DNA of 64,000 nucleotides from Marinobacter sp. JH2 (GTDB taxonomy: Bacteria; Pseudomonadota; Gammaproteobacteria; Pseudomonadales; Oleiphilaceae), in contig NZ_CP037934.1 in the NCBI RefSeq assembly GCF_004353225.1, forward strand, positions 2,914,001-2,978,000, in the 5' to 3' direction. Below are positions 17,406 to 25,394 of this stretch, piece after piece. The notes beneath the pieces were generated by a model. It did not search any database and was not told the DNA's origin. It saw only the letters and a program-made list of their open reading frames with translations. Both the position numbers and the translations under genes were made by a program. Position 1 is the stretch's first letter, and each line of letters opens with the position of its first letter.

Positions 17406-19157
17406 GTGATCAAGCCTTTCTTCCGAATGTTCCTCGCCGTCGCCGGGCTGTTTTTATTGACAGCCAGCTCGGTAGCGCCCGCTGCACAAGAGTGCGGGTC
17501 ACCCGCCACCGCTATCCACCAGATCCAGAGTGCGAGTTCACATTCACCGCTGGTGGGCCAAACCGTCTCGATCGAAGGCATTGTGACCTACGCATCCAGC
17601 GACCAAGACGGCTTTAACGGTTTTTACATTCAACAAACGGATGCAGAAACGGACAACGACCCGACCACCTCGGAAGCACTGTTCGTCTATACTCGCCGCA
17701 AGGCCACCCCCGGCCAACGGCTGCGACTGACCGGCATCGTCAAAGAGTTCCATGATCTGACAGAACTGGTGAAAGTCAGCCGGCTCACCGTTTGCGGCCA
17801 GACGTCACTCCCCGAGCCCGTTGAGCTTTCGCTGCCGTGGCCACAAGCACCGGAAAGCTTTGAAAATATGCGGGTATCATTCAATGCTCCGCTGACCGTC
17901 ATAGCACATCAAAATCTGGCCCGTTTTGGTGAACTGACGCTGGCCAAAGTCGATCAAATTATCCCTACGGAGTATCTGGCACCCGGTGACCAGGCGGTTC
18001 AGCAAAGGCTCGAAAACCATGAGCATCGCGTTCTTCTGGACGATGGTAAAAGCATCCAAGACCCCGCTCCGACGCCTTGGCTTGATCTGGGTGAGGACAA
18101 CACGGTCCGAGCCGGCGATCAGGTGACTAATGTCCGTGGTGTGCTGGATTACCGATTTGGCCAGTGGCGGGTTCAGCCCGACCACAATCCCAGGTTTTCC
18201 CGACCGGAACCAAGGCCAGATGCTCAACCTAAGCCTTCGGGCGATATCACCCGGATCATGGCCCTGAACCTTCAGAACTACTTCAACGGCGACGGGAAGC
18301 GTGGCGGTTTTCCAACCCCCAGGGGTGCCAAAACCCTGAGCGCCCATAACAACCAACTCCACCGCCTGGTCGGCACCATCCATCAGGTTGCTCCGGATAT
18401 CGTGGCAGTCACGGAACTTGAAAACGATGGCTATGGCCCACGCAGCGCGTTAGCCCAATTCACACAGGCGCTTGGACCAGCCTGGCACTTTATAAAAACG
18501 CCCAAACGGGACGGTTCCGATGCCATTCGAACAGCCCTTGTGTTCCGCAACGATCGGGTACGGCCCGAAGGCAAAGCGCTGCGGCTAAAACAAGACATTT
18601 ACCGACACAGAGGCCGTCCGCCGCTGGCGCAGATATTTACGCCTGTGACGGGGGGCCAAGCTGTACGGGTAGTGGTGCCTCATCTGAAATCGAAATCCTG
18701 CCGCAACGCCAAGGGGCCAAATTCCGATCAGAACGACGGCCAAAGCTGCTTCAGCGCCCACCGCACCCGCGAAGCACGCGCCATCATCGGCTGGCTCTCC
18801 AACTTATCCACGGCAGATCATCTGGCTGGCACCCTTATCACCGGTGATCTCAACAGCTATGCTCAAGAAACGCCGTTAGATACCTTTTACGCCGCTGGCT
18901 TCACCAGTCTGCTACATCACTTTCACCCATGTCAGCCCGACGACTGCCGATATCACAGCTATCGTTATCGAGGCGAGAAGGGCTCATTGGATTATGCGCT
19001 TGCCAATAAAGCGCTCATGCCTCACGTCGCAGACGTATACATTTGGAACATTAACGCCGATGAACCCCGGGCACTGGGCTACCAGAGCGCCCCTGAGCTT
19101 AACGGTCCCTGGCGGACTTCCGACCACAATCCTGTGATCACCGATCTGCGGCTTTAA
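17406..19157 (+). CDS. ExeM/NucH-type extracellular endonuclease
   Basis: 583 residues from a GTG (or the ATG at 17427). Signal peptide ends about SSVAPAAQ. An N-terminal OB-like region (LVGQTVSIEGIVTYASSDQ) precedes an endonuclease/exonuclease/phosphatase domain from about residue 283: ITRIMALNLQNYFNGD, VAVTELENDGYGPRSALAQ for the metal-binding Glu, ITGDLNSYAQETP for Asp-Asn, and the final TSDHNPVITDL His. This is the architecture of secreted DNases used in biofilm DNA turnover. No C-terminal sorting tag is seen. It lies 12 bp after the WYL regulator and is probably co-transcribed with it. Confidence 0.9.
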   Translation: MIKPFFRMFLAVAGLFLLTASSVAPAAQECGSPATAIHQIQSASSHSPLVGQTVSIEGIVTYASSDQDGFNGFYIQQTDAETDNDPTTSEALFVYTRRKATPGQRLRLTGIVKEFHDLTELVKVSRLTVCGQTSLPEPVELSLPWPQAPESFENMRVSFNAPLTVIAHQNLARFGELTLAKVDQIIPTEYLAPGDQAVQQRLENHEHRVLLDDGKSIQDPAPTPWLDLGEDNTVRAGDQVTNVRGVLDYRFGQWRVQPDHNPRFSRPEPRPDAQPKPSGDITRIMALNLQNYFNGDGKRGGFPTPRGAKTLSAHNNQLHRLVGTIHQVAPDIVAVTELENDGYGPRSALAQFTQALGPAWHFIKTPKRDGSDAIRTALVFRNDRVRPEGKALRLKQDIYRHRGRPPLAQIFTPVTGGQAVRVVVPHLKSKSCRNAKGPNSDQNDGQSCFSAHRTREARAIIGWLSNLSTADHLAGTLITGDLNSYAQETPLDTFYAAGFTSLLHHFHPCQPDDCRYHSYRYRGEKGSLDYALANKALMPHVADVYIWNINADEPRALGYQSAPELNGPWRTSDHNPVITDLRL

Positions 19158-19271
19158 CACCCAGCCATCCAAGTGACCTTGCTGCCTGCAGTACCAGGCT
19201 TCGCAGCAATAGCACCCATCGTTCTTCCCGTTACACTGACATTCCATGCATCGTGATCAGGTGAATCTGCC

Positions 19272-20159
19272 ATGAAACTTCCCATGCCCAACGTTTGGCC
19301 ATTAGCTCGCACTGGTCAACGCCTGCTGTTACGGGCCAAACGCAGAGAAACCTCGGTGGATGGTCACCGAATGGTGTTTTTGGAACGAGGTCAAGCACAG
19401 CCGGGCGCACCTACGCTAGTCCTCCTCCATGGCTTTGCGTCTATGAAGGAGAACTGGGCCTTCTGGATGCAACAATTACCTTCGCATTGGCATTTATTAG
19501 TGCCCGACTTACCGGGGCTCGGCGAAAGCCAATACCGCCCTGATGCTAATTACGGCTATGAAAGCCAGGCCCAGCGTCTTAGTCAGTGGCTGGCCGGATA
19601 CAGCAGCAACCACCTGCATATTGCCGGGAGTTCCATGGGGGGCGCGATTGCCGCGTTGCTGGCTCACCAACTTAAAGCACCTCCCCGCACACTCACCTTA
19701 CTGAACAGCGCAGGCATCCCGGAGTCTCCCGGCATGGCACAAAACACACCCGCACGCCCGACCATAGATTCCGTACTCATTCCGCAGGATTGGGCGGGCG
19801 TTTATCGTATGTTCAACAGCGTCGGGAGTGGCAAACCGACGCTACCCGGCATCGCTATGACCGGTTTGCTCGGCCCAGATCTGATGAAACGGCGGCATTC
19901 ATTGCAGCATATTTTTAACGACATGGTTGCAGACCCGATGGCACCCACCCGGTATCTCGGAAATCAAACACCCCCTCTTCAAGTGCAATGGGGCGACAAA
20001 GACACCATTACTCCTACACGCTGTGTTGACTGGTTCAAGTCCGCCACACCGGAAGCTGACATACAGGTCTTTCGCGGTGTTGGTCACCTTCCGATGCTCG
20101 AGAACCCAAGGCGCTCTGCAGCGGTGTTGTCCAGCTTTATCGAGCACCACAATAACTAG
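19272..20159 (+). CDS. Alpha/beta-fold hydrolase
   Basis: 295 residues. Oxyanion motif LLHGFASMKENW near 52, nucleophile in GSSMGGAIAALLAHQ near 122, acid in QWGDKDTITP near 243, and catalytic His in GVGHLPMLENPRR near 271, so the triad is complete. No export signal is obvious, although the first 20 residues are basic. It resembles lipase/esterase or lipolytic C-C hydrolases; substrate not predictable. AGGTG precedes the ATG. An AraC-type regulator follows on the same strand after 137 bp. Confidence 0.88.
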   Translation: MKLPMPNVWPLARTGQRLLLRAKRRETSVDGHRMVFLERGQAQPGAPTLVLLHGFASMKENWAFWMQQLPSHWHLLVPDLPGLGESQYRPDANYGYESQAQRLSQWLAGYSSNHLHIAGSSMGGAIAALLAHQLKAPPRTLTLLNSAGIPESPGMAQNTPARPTIDSVLIPQDWAGVYRMFNSVGSGKPTLPGIAMTGLLGPDLMKRRHSLQHIFNDMVADPMAPTRYLGNQTPPLQVQWGDKDTITPTRCVDWFKSATPEADIQVFRGVGHLPMLENPRRSAAVLSSFIEHHNN

Positions 20160-20296
20160 GTCGATTACTTCCGGCACCACCCCGAATTGGCCTCTTCAGC
20201 TAATTGACCCGTCATCCAAGTCATGGGACCAAGGCCACGAAGCGGCCATAATCTTTGCCACATACATAACAATAACCGCCACGATCGAGGAAACTC

Positions 20297-21340
20297 ATGG
20301 GCGTCTCAGTTTCTAACACACAGGATCTGGGCATGCCGGCCATCTATCTACACACTCTGGCCGAGCTGCTCCACACTATTGGAGTGGATGAAAGGGACTT
20401 GATTCAACGCGTCGGACTGGACCCAACGCGGCTGAAATCCACCGACCTCAGAGTCAGCGAAGCTCAGGCTGCGGAATTCGTTACCCGAGCCATTGTTGAA
20501 AGCGGCGAACCAGGGCTGGGCATCTTGTTGGCACGAGAACTCGAACTGCCGTTACACGGCGCTTTAGGTACGGCAATCATGAGCAGCCGCACGCTTGAAG
20601 AAGCCCTCGAGCTAATGACTCGCTATCTAACGCTTCGGGTGCCCCATCTAAAAGTTCAAAAGCACATGACCGGGACCAGCGTCTGGTATGCCGTGAATTG
20701 CGAAACTCAACTTGGCTCGATTCTCAATTTTATTCTGGATGCCGTGTTGTTCGGCTGCATATCTATGGGGACACAGCTCCTTGGCACCACGTTGCCGGGC
20801 TTGAGAATCATGAGACGAGGGCCAGAACCGAGCCACTTTAATCGTTTCCGACGCATGATTGGCGTGCCCGTTGAGTTCGGTGCAACCGAAGACGCCCTGG
20901 TGGTGCCCGTCAGCCATCTCAGCCAATCAACCCGCTTCGCCAATCAACATCTAGCTGAAACATCCCGAGAGCAGTGCGAACAAGCATTGCAAGAGCTAGG
21001 AGAGGTCGCCGGGGTGGCCAGCAAAGTGCGTCGAGTAATCGAAGCCAGCCACCCGTTTCCGCCCAAACTGGCTCGGGCGGCCAGTACGCTTTTCGTCTCG
21101 GAGCGAACACTGAAACGGCGTTTACAAGAGGAAGGCGCCAGTTTTCAGAGTCTTGTGGACGAAGTGCGTCTGGAACGCGCTCAGGACTTGCTGGAGAACA
21201 CCTCGATGAACCTGACCCAGATTGCCGATGCTCTGGGTTATGCCGATGCGGCCAACTTCACTCGGGCATTTAAGCGCTGGACAGGGAACAGCCCAAGCCA
21301 GTACAGAATCGCAAACTCGAATCTGGCGAAGCGGGCCTGA
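20297..21340 (+). CDS. AraC-family regulator with arabinose-binding-like (OruR-type) N-domain
   Basis: 347 residues. The N-terminal half (about 20-215) matches the AraC_arabinose_bd domain found in OruR-like regulators (LAELLHTIGVDERDLIQRVGLD, then GLGILLARELELPLHGALG). The C-terminal AraC helix-turn-helix pair runs from about 245: LFVSERTLKRRLQEEGASFQ and MNLTQIADALGYADAANFTRAFKRWTG split in two motifs. Target unknown; the preceding hydrolase gene is the nearest candidate. Ends 9 bp from the convergent queE. Confidence 0.92.
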   Translation: MGVSVSNTQDLGMPAIYLHTLAELLHTIGVDERDLIQRVGLDPTRLKSTDLRVSEAQAAEFVTRAIVESGEPGLGILLARELELPLHGALGTAIMSSRTLEEALELMTRYLTLRVPHLKVQKHMTGTSVWYAVNCETQLGSILNFILDAVLFGCISMGTQLLGTTLPGLRIMRRGPEPSHFNRFRRMIGVPVEFGATEDALVVPVSHLSQSTRFANQHLAETSREQCEQALQELGEVAGVASKVRRVIEASHPFPPKLARAASTLFVSERTLKRRLQEEGASFQSLVDEVRLERAQDLLENTSMNLTQIADALGYADAANFTRAFKRWTGNSPSQYRIANSNLAKRA

Positions 21341-21349
21341 CCCCCTCCG

Positions 21350-22009
21350 TCAGTCTATGCCGATGATTTTGTGCATCTGCAAGGTCAATCGCCATTGGGG
21401 GTTGGCCAGGCAATAATCCGTCGCTTTGCGGGTATTACTCTGTTTGACTGGATCTGCTGCCTGTTCGGGTATCGAAGGCGAGGCCATCGGCGACAAAAAG
21501 TAATGATTTGCCTGGATAAGCCCAGTGAACCGCTCCGGCATCGCTAGCGGTTGCGGATACACCAGTTTCAGCTCATCGCATTCAGTAATCACCACCTCTG
21601 CATCTGCCTTGGGGCTGACGCACAACCAGTCAATCCCCTCGGGCGCAGGCAAGGTGCCATTGGTTTCGACACCTACCTCAAAGTTCGCGTCATGAAATGC
21701 CGCAATCAACTCTGCATCCAGTTGCAAGAGCGGCTCACCACCGGTGCACACAACGTATGGCTTTCCCAACCCCTCAGGCCAGAGTGCACCAATATGCGCG
21801 GCCAGTGCTTCAGCCGTTTCGAAGACGCCACCATTCTGGCCATCGGTTCCGACAAAATCCGTATCGCAAAAATTACACACCGCGCTGACGCGGTCACGCT
21901 CACGCCCGTTCCACAGGTTGCATTTACTGAACCGGCAAAACACCGCGGCGCGGCCTGCTTGGGCACCTTCGCCTTGTAAGGTGTAGAACGCTTCTTTAAC
22001 CCGGTACAT
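21350..22009 (-). CDS. queE: 7-carboxy-7-deazaguanine synthase
   Basis: 219-residue radical SAM enzyme making 7-carboxy-7-deazaguanine in queuosine synthesis. The cluster motif is the expanded CX14CX2C form (Cys in KCNLW, 14 residues, CNFC) instead of CX3CX2C, as known for the Burkholderia-type enzyme. TGGEPLLQLD gives the SAM-binding GGE motif and SPKAD a later conserved stretch. The ATG overlaps the queC stop by one base (TGATG), showing translational coupling. Confidence 0.95.
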   Translation of the reverse strand: MYRVKEAFYTLQGEGAQAGRAAVFCRFSKCNLWNGRERDRVSAVCNFCDTDFVGTDGQNGGVFETAEALAAHIGALWPEGLGKPYVVCTGGEPLLQLDAELIAAFHDANFEVGVETNGTLPAPEGIDWLCVSPKADAEVVITECDELKLVYPQPLAMPERFTGLIQANHYFLSPMASPSIPEQAADPVKQSNTRKATDYCLANPQWRLTLQMHKIIGID

Positions 22010-22674
22010 CAGATACCACGCTCATACATCAAAGGGTCGTCAATGCCGTGGGTAGCGAATGCTTCCAGCCGCTCAACGCAGGAACCACACAAGCCGCAAG
22101 CCTTCTCGCGCCCGTTGTAACAGGTCCAGGTTTGACCGTAATCGAGCCCTAGCTTCAACCCTTCCGCCAGAATCTCGCCTTTATCCAACGTCATAAACGG
22201 CGCTTTCACGGCGACCGGTTCGTAGTTGGCCACCCGGCATACCGCATCCATTTTCTCGACAAACTCGGGGCGACAATCTGGGTAGATTGCGTGATCGCCA
22301 CCGTGAGCGCCGTACCAAACGGCTTGTGCATTCACGGTGATAGCATAACCGGTAGCCAGTGACAGCAGAATCATATTGCGATTGGGCACAACCGTCGCTT
22401 TCATGCTGTCCTCTTCGTAGTGCCCTTCGGGCACTTCAGCATCCGAGGTCAAAGCCGACCCCGACATCACCTCGCTCATCGCCCGGATGTCGATGACCTT
22501 GTGAGGAATCCCCTCGGCTTCACACACGGCCCGAGCAGCGTCCAGTTCACGCACATGGCGCTGACCATAGTTGAACGACAGGGCATGCACCTTGTGGCCC
22601 CGGGCACGGGCAAGATGAAGCAGAGTAAAGGAGTCCATGCCTCCGGAAAAAATAACAACAACTGTGTCAGTCAT
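22009..22674 (-). CDS. queC: 7-cyano-7-deazaguanine synthase
   Basis: 221-residue ATP-dependent enzyme that turns the queE product into preQ0. N-terminal PP-loop [17 protein letters not shown], central FVPNRN-like segment [17 protein letters not shown], and the zinc-binding Cys cluster [15 protein letters not shown] near the C-terminus. First gene of the queC-queE unit. I looked for a preQ1 riboswitch in the 118 bases upstream and saw none. Confidence 0.96.
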   Translation of the reverse strand: MTDTVVVIFSGGMDSFTLLHLARARGHKVHALSFNYGQRHVRELDAARAVCEAEGIPHKVIDIRAMSEVMSGSALTSDAEVPEGHYEEDSMKATVVPNRNMILLSLATGYAITVNAQAVWYGAHGGDHAIYPDCRPEFVEKMDAVCRVANYEPVAVKAPFMTLDKGEILAEGLKLGLDYGQTWTCYNGREKACGLCGSCVERLEAFATHGIDDPLMYERGI

Positions 22675-22792
22675 GGAACGGTCACCGGGTTAAAAGAGGA
22701 TTTGTCATCAAGGTTATACATAGCGAGGGTACATTGTAACAGCGCTGCGGCTTGTTGGGTTCGCACAGAAGAAAGATCAGGAGTAAACTCGG

Positions 22793-23335
22793 GTGAAAAT
22801 CGGCAACAATCAGCGCTTATTCATGACCGTTACCACGAAACCGGCATTCATCGATTTCGAAGCATCCAGTCTGGATTTGATCGCAGGCTATCCGATCGAG
22901 GTGGGCGTATGCTTGGCGGATGGTACCCAGCACAGCTGGCTGATTGATCCGCACAAAACCTGGCACGACTGGTCCTCTCGGGCAGAAGCGATTCACGGTA
23001 TCAGTCGTCAAGAACTCGAAGAAGAGGGTCATTCCATTTGGCATATTGCCGAGCAGCTCAATGCGATGCTGCCAGAGCAGGTTTTCTGTGATGCTTGGAC
23101 CTTCGACAGTTTCTGGCTGCACCGGCTGTTCCGTGCCGCGGGCATGACGCCCGCCTTTCAACTGGAATCGGTGTCTTCGCTGCTCAATCCGGAACAGGTC
23201 CGACAATGGCCAGCTATTCGTCAGCAAGTGATTGAACAGCTGGGATTACCGGTTCACAGAGCCTCTAACGATGCCTTAATCCTTCATCAGACCTGGCAGC
23301 GTATTATTTGCTCGGATGAAGTCGAAGCGCGATAA
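22793..23335 (+). CDS. DEDDh-type 3'-5' exonuclease domain protein
   Basis: 180 residues from a GTG at 22793 with AGGAG nine bases upstream; the ATG at 22823 has no ribosome site. The exonuclease fold shows AFIDFEASSL (Asp and Glu of motif I), the IHGISRQEL segment, DAWTFDSFWLHRLF for motif II, and HRASNDALILHQTW with the His and Asp of motif III. All four acidic positions and the His are present, so activity is likely. Substrate (RNA or DNA) unknown. Its end overlaps the convergent small membrane-protein gene. Confidence 0.85.
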   Translation: MKIGNNQRLFMTVTTKPAFIDFEASSLDLIAGYPIEVGVCLADGTQHSWLIDPHKTWHDWSSRAEAIHGISRQELEEEGHSIWHIAEQLNAMLPEQVFCDAWTFDSFWLHRLFRAAGMTPAFQLESVSSLLNPEQVRQWPAIRQQVIEQLGLPVHRASNDALILHQTWQRIICSDEVEAR

Positions 23336-23540
23336 CTTCCAGACCTTTGCGTGCAGTGTGCAAGGTCCAGTATGTCGCGACAGCCATCAATCCTGCGCCG
23401 ACCATAGTAAAGGTCAGGTTCTCACCAACAGATTGTCCTTGAGCCATCGCAAAGTACACAACAACGGCAATAACCAGAGCAATTTCCACGATAAAGTCAG
23501 ACACAAATATCTTAACGGCGCGTGCGCGGTCTTCGGGCAT
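23304..23540 (-). CDS. Small two-helix membrane protein
   Basis: 78 residues from the ATG at 23540 (a TTG at 23555 would add five). Two hydrophobic segments, FIVEIALVIAVVVYFAMA and LTFTMVGAGLMAVATYWTL, joined by a short polar loop, with a basic tail. I do not recognise the family. It overlaps the end of the exonuclease gene by 32 bp on the opposite strand. Confidence 0.6.
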   Translation of the reverse strand: MPEDRARAVKIFVSDFIVEIALVIAVVVYFAMAQGQSVGENLTFTMVGAGLMAVATYWTLHTARKGLEVIALRLHPSK

Positions 23541-23670
23541 TTTCTTAGGTTTCAACCTCTTCGTTCATTTCAGTTTGATGTTCTTTAGTGCTCAAATTAT
23601 CACCAATTTGGAACATTAATGCTGTACGAACTAGTGGCTACGAACTAACCGAGATGACTTTTTCTGAAGC

Positions 23671-23698
23671 AAAAAAAAGCGCAGTCATAAGACTGCGC
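23671..23698 (-). terminator. Rho-independent terminator, minus strand
   Basis: Perfect 8-bp stem 23679-23686 with 23691-23698, loop TTAT on the minus strand, followed by eight T. It has no obvious coding gene upstream on its strand. Confidence 0.8.
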
Positions 23699-23766
23699 CA
23701 GAAAGGAGAGATCCAATCGACACCTAGGCAGGTGTCGCGGATTACACAACGTAAAAACACGTGACG
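23671..23766 (-). ncRNA. Candidate small RNA with terminator
   Basis: On the minus strand a CAGACA/CATAAT hexamer pair with a 17-bp spacer (23773-23801) is followed by about 95 bases ending in a clear terminator: stem GCGCAGTC/GACTGCGC (23679-23698), four-base loop, then eight T (23671-23678). A second perfect 8-bp hairpin (23718-23737) lies in between. No minus-strand coding region lies upstream to own this terminator, so a short stand-alone RNA is the simplest reading. Purely structural inference. Confidence 0.4.
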
Positions 23767-23885
23767 ATGAGAATTATGGGGTCTAACCCAAAAACTGTCT
23801 GTACGCGTTTGCCGAATAGGCCAGGCTATTGCAAACCCTGCAATTGGCTATACACTGACAGCTGAACCGAATTCTAAGAGTTGAT

Positions 23886-23975
23886 ATGACCATCATGCGT
23901 TTCCAACACAATGTTTACACATTCGCAGGTTGCCCGATTGGGCAGGCCCAGCGTGCCATGGTGAAAGACATCTAA
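23886..23975 (+). CDS. Possible 29-residue leader peptide
   Basis: ATG at 23886 with AAGAG five bases upstream, ending TAA after 29 codons (starts MTIMRFQHNVYTF, ends AMVKDI). It stands about 120 bases before a small gene, and between them lie mutually exclusive hairpins. No run of one amino acid is present, so if it is an attenuation peptide the signal is not simple tRNA starvation. It could also be a small protein in its own right or no gene. Confidence 0.35.
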   Translation: MTIMRFQHNVYTFAGCPIGQAQRAMVKDI

Positions 23976-24010
23976 CGGCTTTCGGTCAAGTCCCGGGAGC
24001 CATTGCAGCG

Positions 24011-24061
24011 ACCGGGGCAGCTTCTCTGCCAAACCCCGGTTGCTTCAAGCTCCGGGGTTTT
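24011..24061 (+). promoter_or_regulatory. Candidate attenuator with competing stems
   Basis: The segment CCCCGGT (24034-24040) can pair with ACCGGGG upstream (24011-24017) or, as part of AAACCCCGG (24031-24039), with CCGGGGTTT downstream (24052-24060). The latter hairpin is followed only by a short T-run. The two pairings exclude each other, as in terminator/antiterminator switches. It ends 35 bases before the start of the 90-residue protein gene. Confidence 0.45.
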
Positions 24062-24096
24062 CTGTTGTTGCAGCAGCAAAAGGCAAGGAGAAGACA

Positions 24097-24369
24097 ATGA
24101 AAAGACAACCAATGAGGCGGGCCGCTAACCAGCCAAGCAGCAACCGCAATGCCTCGGTCAGAAGACCAGAGAAGCTGCCGCTGCTCGATGCCATTTGCAA
24201 GAAGCTGAATCAGCGCGTCAATCTGGACGACGAACAGCGCGTACTGGGTGTTTATGAACGAGGCTGGATTTTTAACGGAGTCTTGAGCAACCTCGACGGT
24301 GCCGAGGCTCGGTACGTCAAAGCATTGGCAACCCGCTACAATTCATGGATTGCTCGCCAGGTCGCGTAA
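24097..24369 (+). CDS. Hypothetical 90-residue basic protein
   Basis: Start ATG at 24097 with AAGGAG seven bases upstream; an in-frame extension to 24040 runs through the upstream hairpin and is unlikely. The first 30 residues are basic and polar (KRQPMRRAANQPSSN), then a compact domain with LLDAICKKLNQRVNLDDEQRV in part and a tail ending NSWIARQVA. No membrane segment, no motif that I know. Not recognised. Its expression may be governed by the attenuator-like leader. Confidence 0.7.
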   Translation: MKRQPMRRAANQPSSNRNASVRRPEKLPLLDAICKKLNQRVNLDDEQRVLGVYERGWIFNGVLSNLDGAEARYVKALATRYNSWIARQVA

Positions 24370-24386
24370 GTTATAGCTTGGTCAGC

Positions 24387-24417
24387 GACTGAACCGGTCA
24401 ATGGTGCCGGTTCAGTC
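24387..24417. repeat. Hairpin between convergent genes
   Basis: GACTGAACCGG (24387-24397) and CCGGTTCAGTC (24407-24417) form an 11-bp perfect stem with a 9-base loop. The right arm overlaps the last codons of the response regulator gene. No T-run on either side; probably a shared transcript end. Confidence 0.6.
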
Positions 24418-24811
24418 CTTCAATAACGGACATATCGCCACCATGCACCATGGCAAAGTTATTAACCACATCGTGAATTTTTTCCTGTGAATACGGTTTT
24501 ACAACGTAACCGTTTGCACCCGCGCTGATCGCCCTTTGAATACTCTCAATCGAGTCGTCAGCCGTTACCAACACAATGTGTTGCTCCTTTCGCTCCGCTT
24601 TAAACGCGGCCATCAACTCATGGCCGTTACCGTCCGGCAAGCCCAGGTCCAGTAATACAATATTAAATTCGCTCGCATCGAACGCAGCACGTGCTGACGC
24701 GGCATCTCCACACTCTTTAACCTCTGTCGCACCCGCTTTATGCAACATGCCGACCAATCGTTCGCGCATCAACGGTTCGTCTTCAACCACCAAGACTCTA
24801 AGATCACTCAT
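24398..24811 (-). CDS. CheY-like single-domain response regulator
   Basis: 137 residues, one receiver domain and no output domain. Acid pocket VVEDEP (about residues 8-13), phosphoacceptor Asp in IVLLDLGLPDGNG, conserved Thr in LVTADDS and Lys in YVVKPYS. Start ATG at 24811 with GAGG nine bases upstream. It is third in a unit after the hybrid kinase and a membrane protein, so phosphotransfer from the kinase's HPt domain is the likely input. Confidence 0.92.
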   Translation of the reverse strand: MSDLRVLVVEDEPLMRERLVGMLHKAGATEVKECGDAASARAAFDASEFNIVLLDLGLPDGNGHELMAAFKAERKEQHIVLVTADDSIESIQRAISAGANGYVVKPYSQEKIHDVVNNFAMVHGGDMSVIEGLNRHH

Positions 24812-24842
24812 TTCACAGTACCTCACTTGTTATTCTGCTCAC

Positions 24843-25394
24843 TCAGTGCGCGTCGTTGTTGGTTCGTCTCGGCAAATCCAACGGGGGGTGGTCTACCGCC
24901 CCCCGTGACACGGCGCTGTCTGGATAGGGCTGATCAAGGTCTACCCGCCCGCCACCGTCACTCGTGCGTGTCAGAAGATTAGCAATGCTCACTGCAGTGG
25001 TGTAAAGCGAAATGGCAATAATCAACAAAACCGGCTGCACGAAGGCCACAAATCGGGGGACTTCTGCATCACTCGTTAGGCTCAATAACAATATGATGGC
25101 CGGCCCCAGCACCAAAAACAGCGTCAACGCGATAAAGAACACTATACGCTCTTTATAGCGCCCCAGGTCCTGATTAGTCACCAACCCCAATACAAACTTC
25201 CCCATCGCCAACCCGGCGAGAATAATGGCAGCAATGCTGAGGTCCGGCTGCATTAAGGTATGGTACAGATTTCCATCCCAAAGCCGCTGCATGGCAATAA
25301 TCAAAAAAGGAAAAAGCACGAACAGGATGTCAGCGTAGGTGCCGTACATCATGCTCAGTGAATGCTGTTCCTGTCGGTGTTGGCTGTGGTTCAT
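24843..25394 (-). CDS. Membrane protein between kinase and response regulator
   Basis: 183 residues with four to five hydrophobic segments (ADILFVLFPFLIIAMQ, IAAIILAGLAMGKFVLGLV, IVFFIALTLFLVLGPAIILLL, PVLLIIAISLYTTAVSIANLL) and a hydrophilic tail of about 40 residues rich in Asp and Pro. I do not recognise a family. Its ATG overlaps the kinase stop by four bases, so it is translationally coupled to the kinase; 31 bases separate it from the response regulator. Role in sensing is inferred only from this arrangement. Confidence 0.75.
   Translation of the reverse strand: MNHSQHRQEQHSLSMMYGTYADILFVLFPFLIIAMQRLWDGNLYHTLMQPDLSIAAIILAGLAMGKFVLGLVTNQDLGRYKERIVFFIALTLFLVLGPAIILLLSLTSDAEVPRFVAFVQPVLLIIAISLYTTAVSIANLLTRTSDGGGRVDLDQPYPDSAVSRGAVDHPPLDLPRRTNNDAH

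Noticed and set aside
22675..22792. Possible preQ1 riboswitch upstream of queC
   Set aside because: No loop and A-rich tail pattern of preQ1 aptamers was found in the leader.
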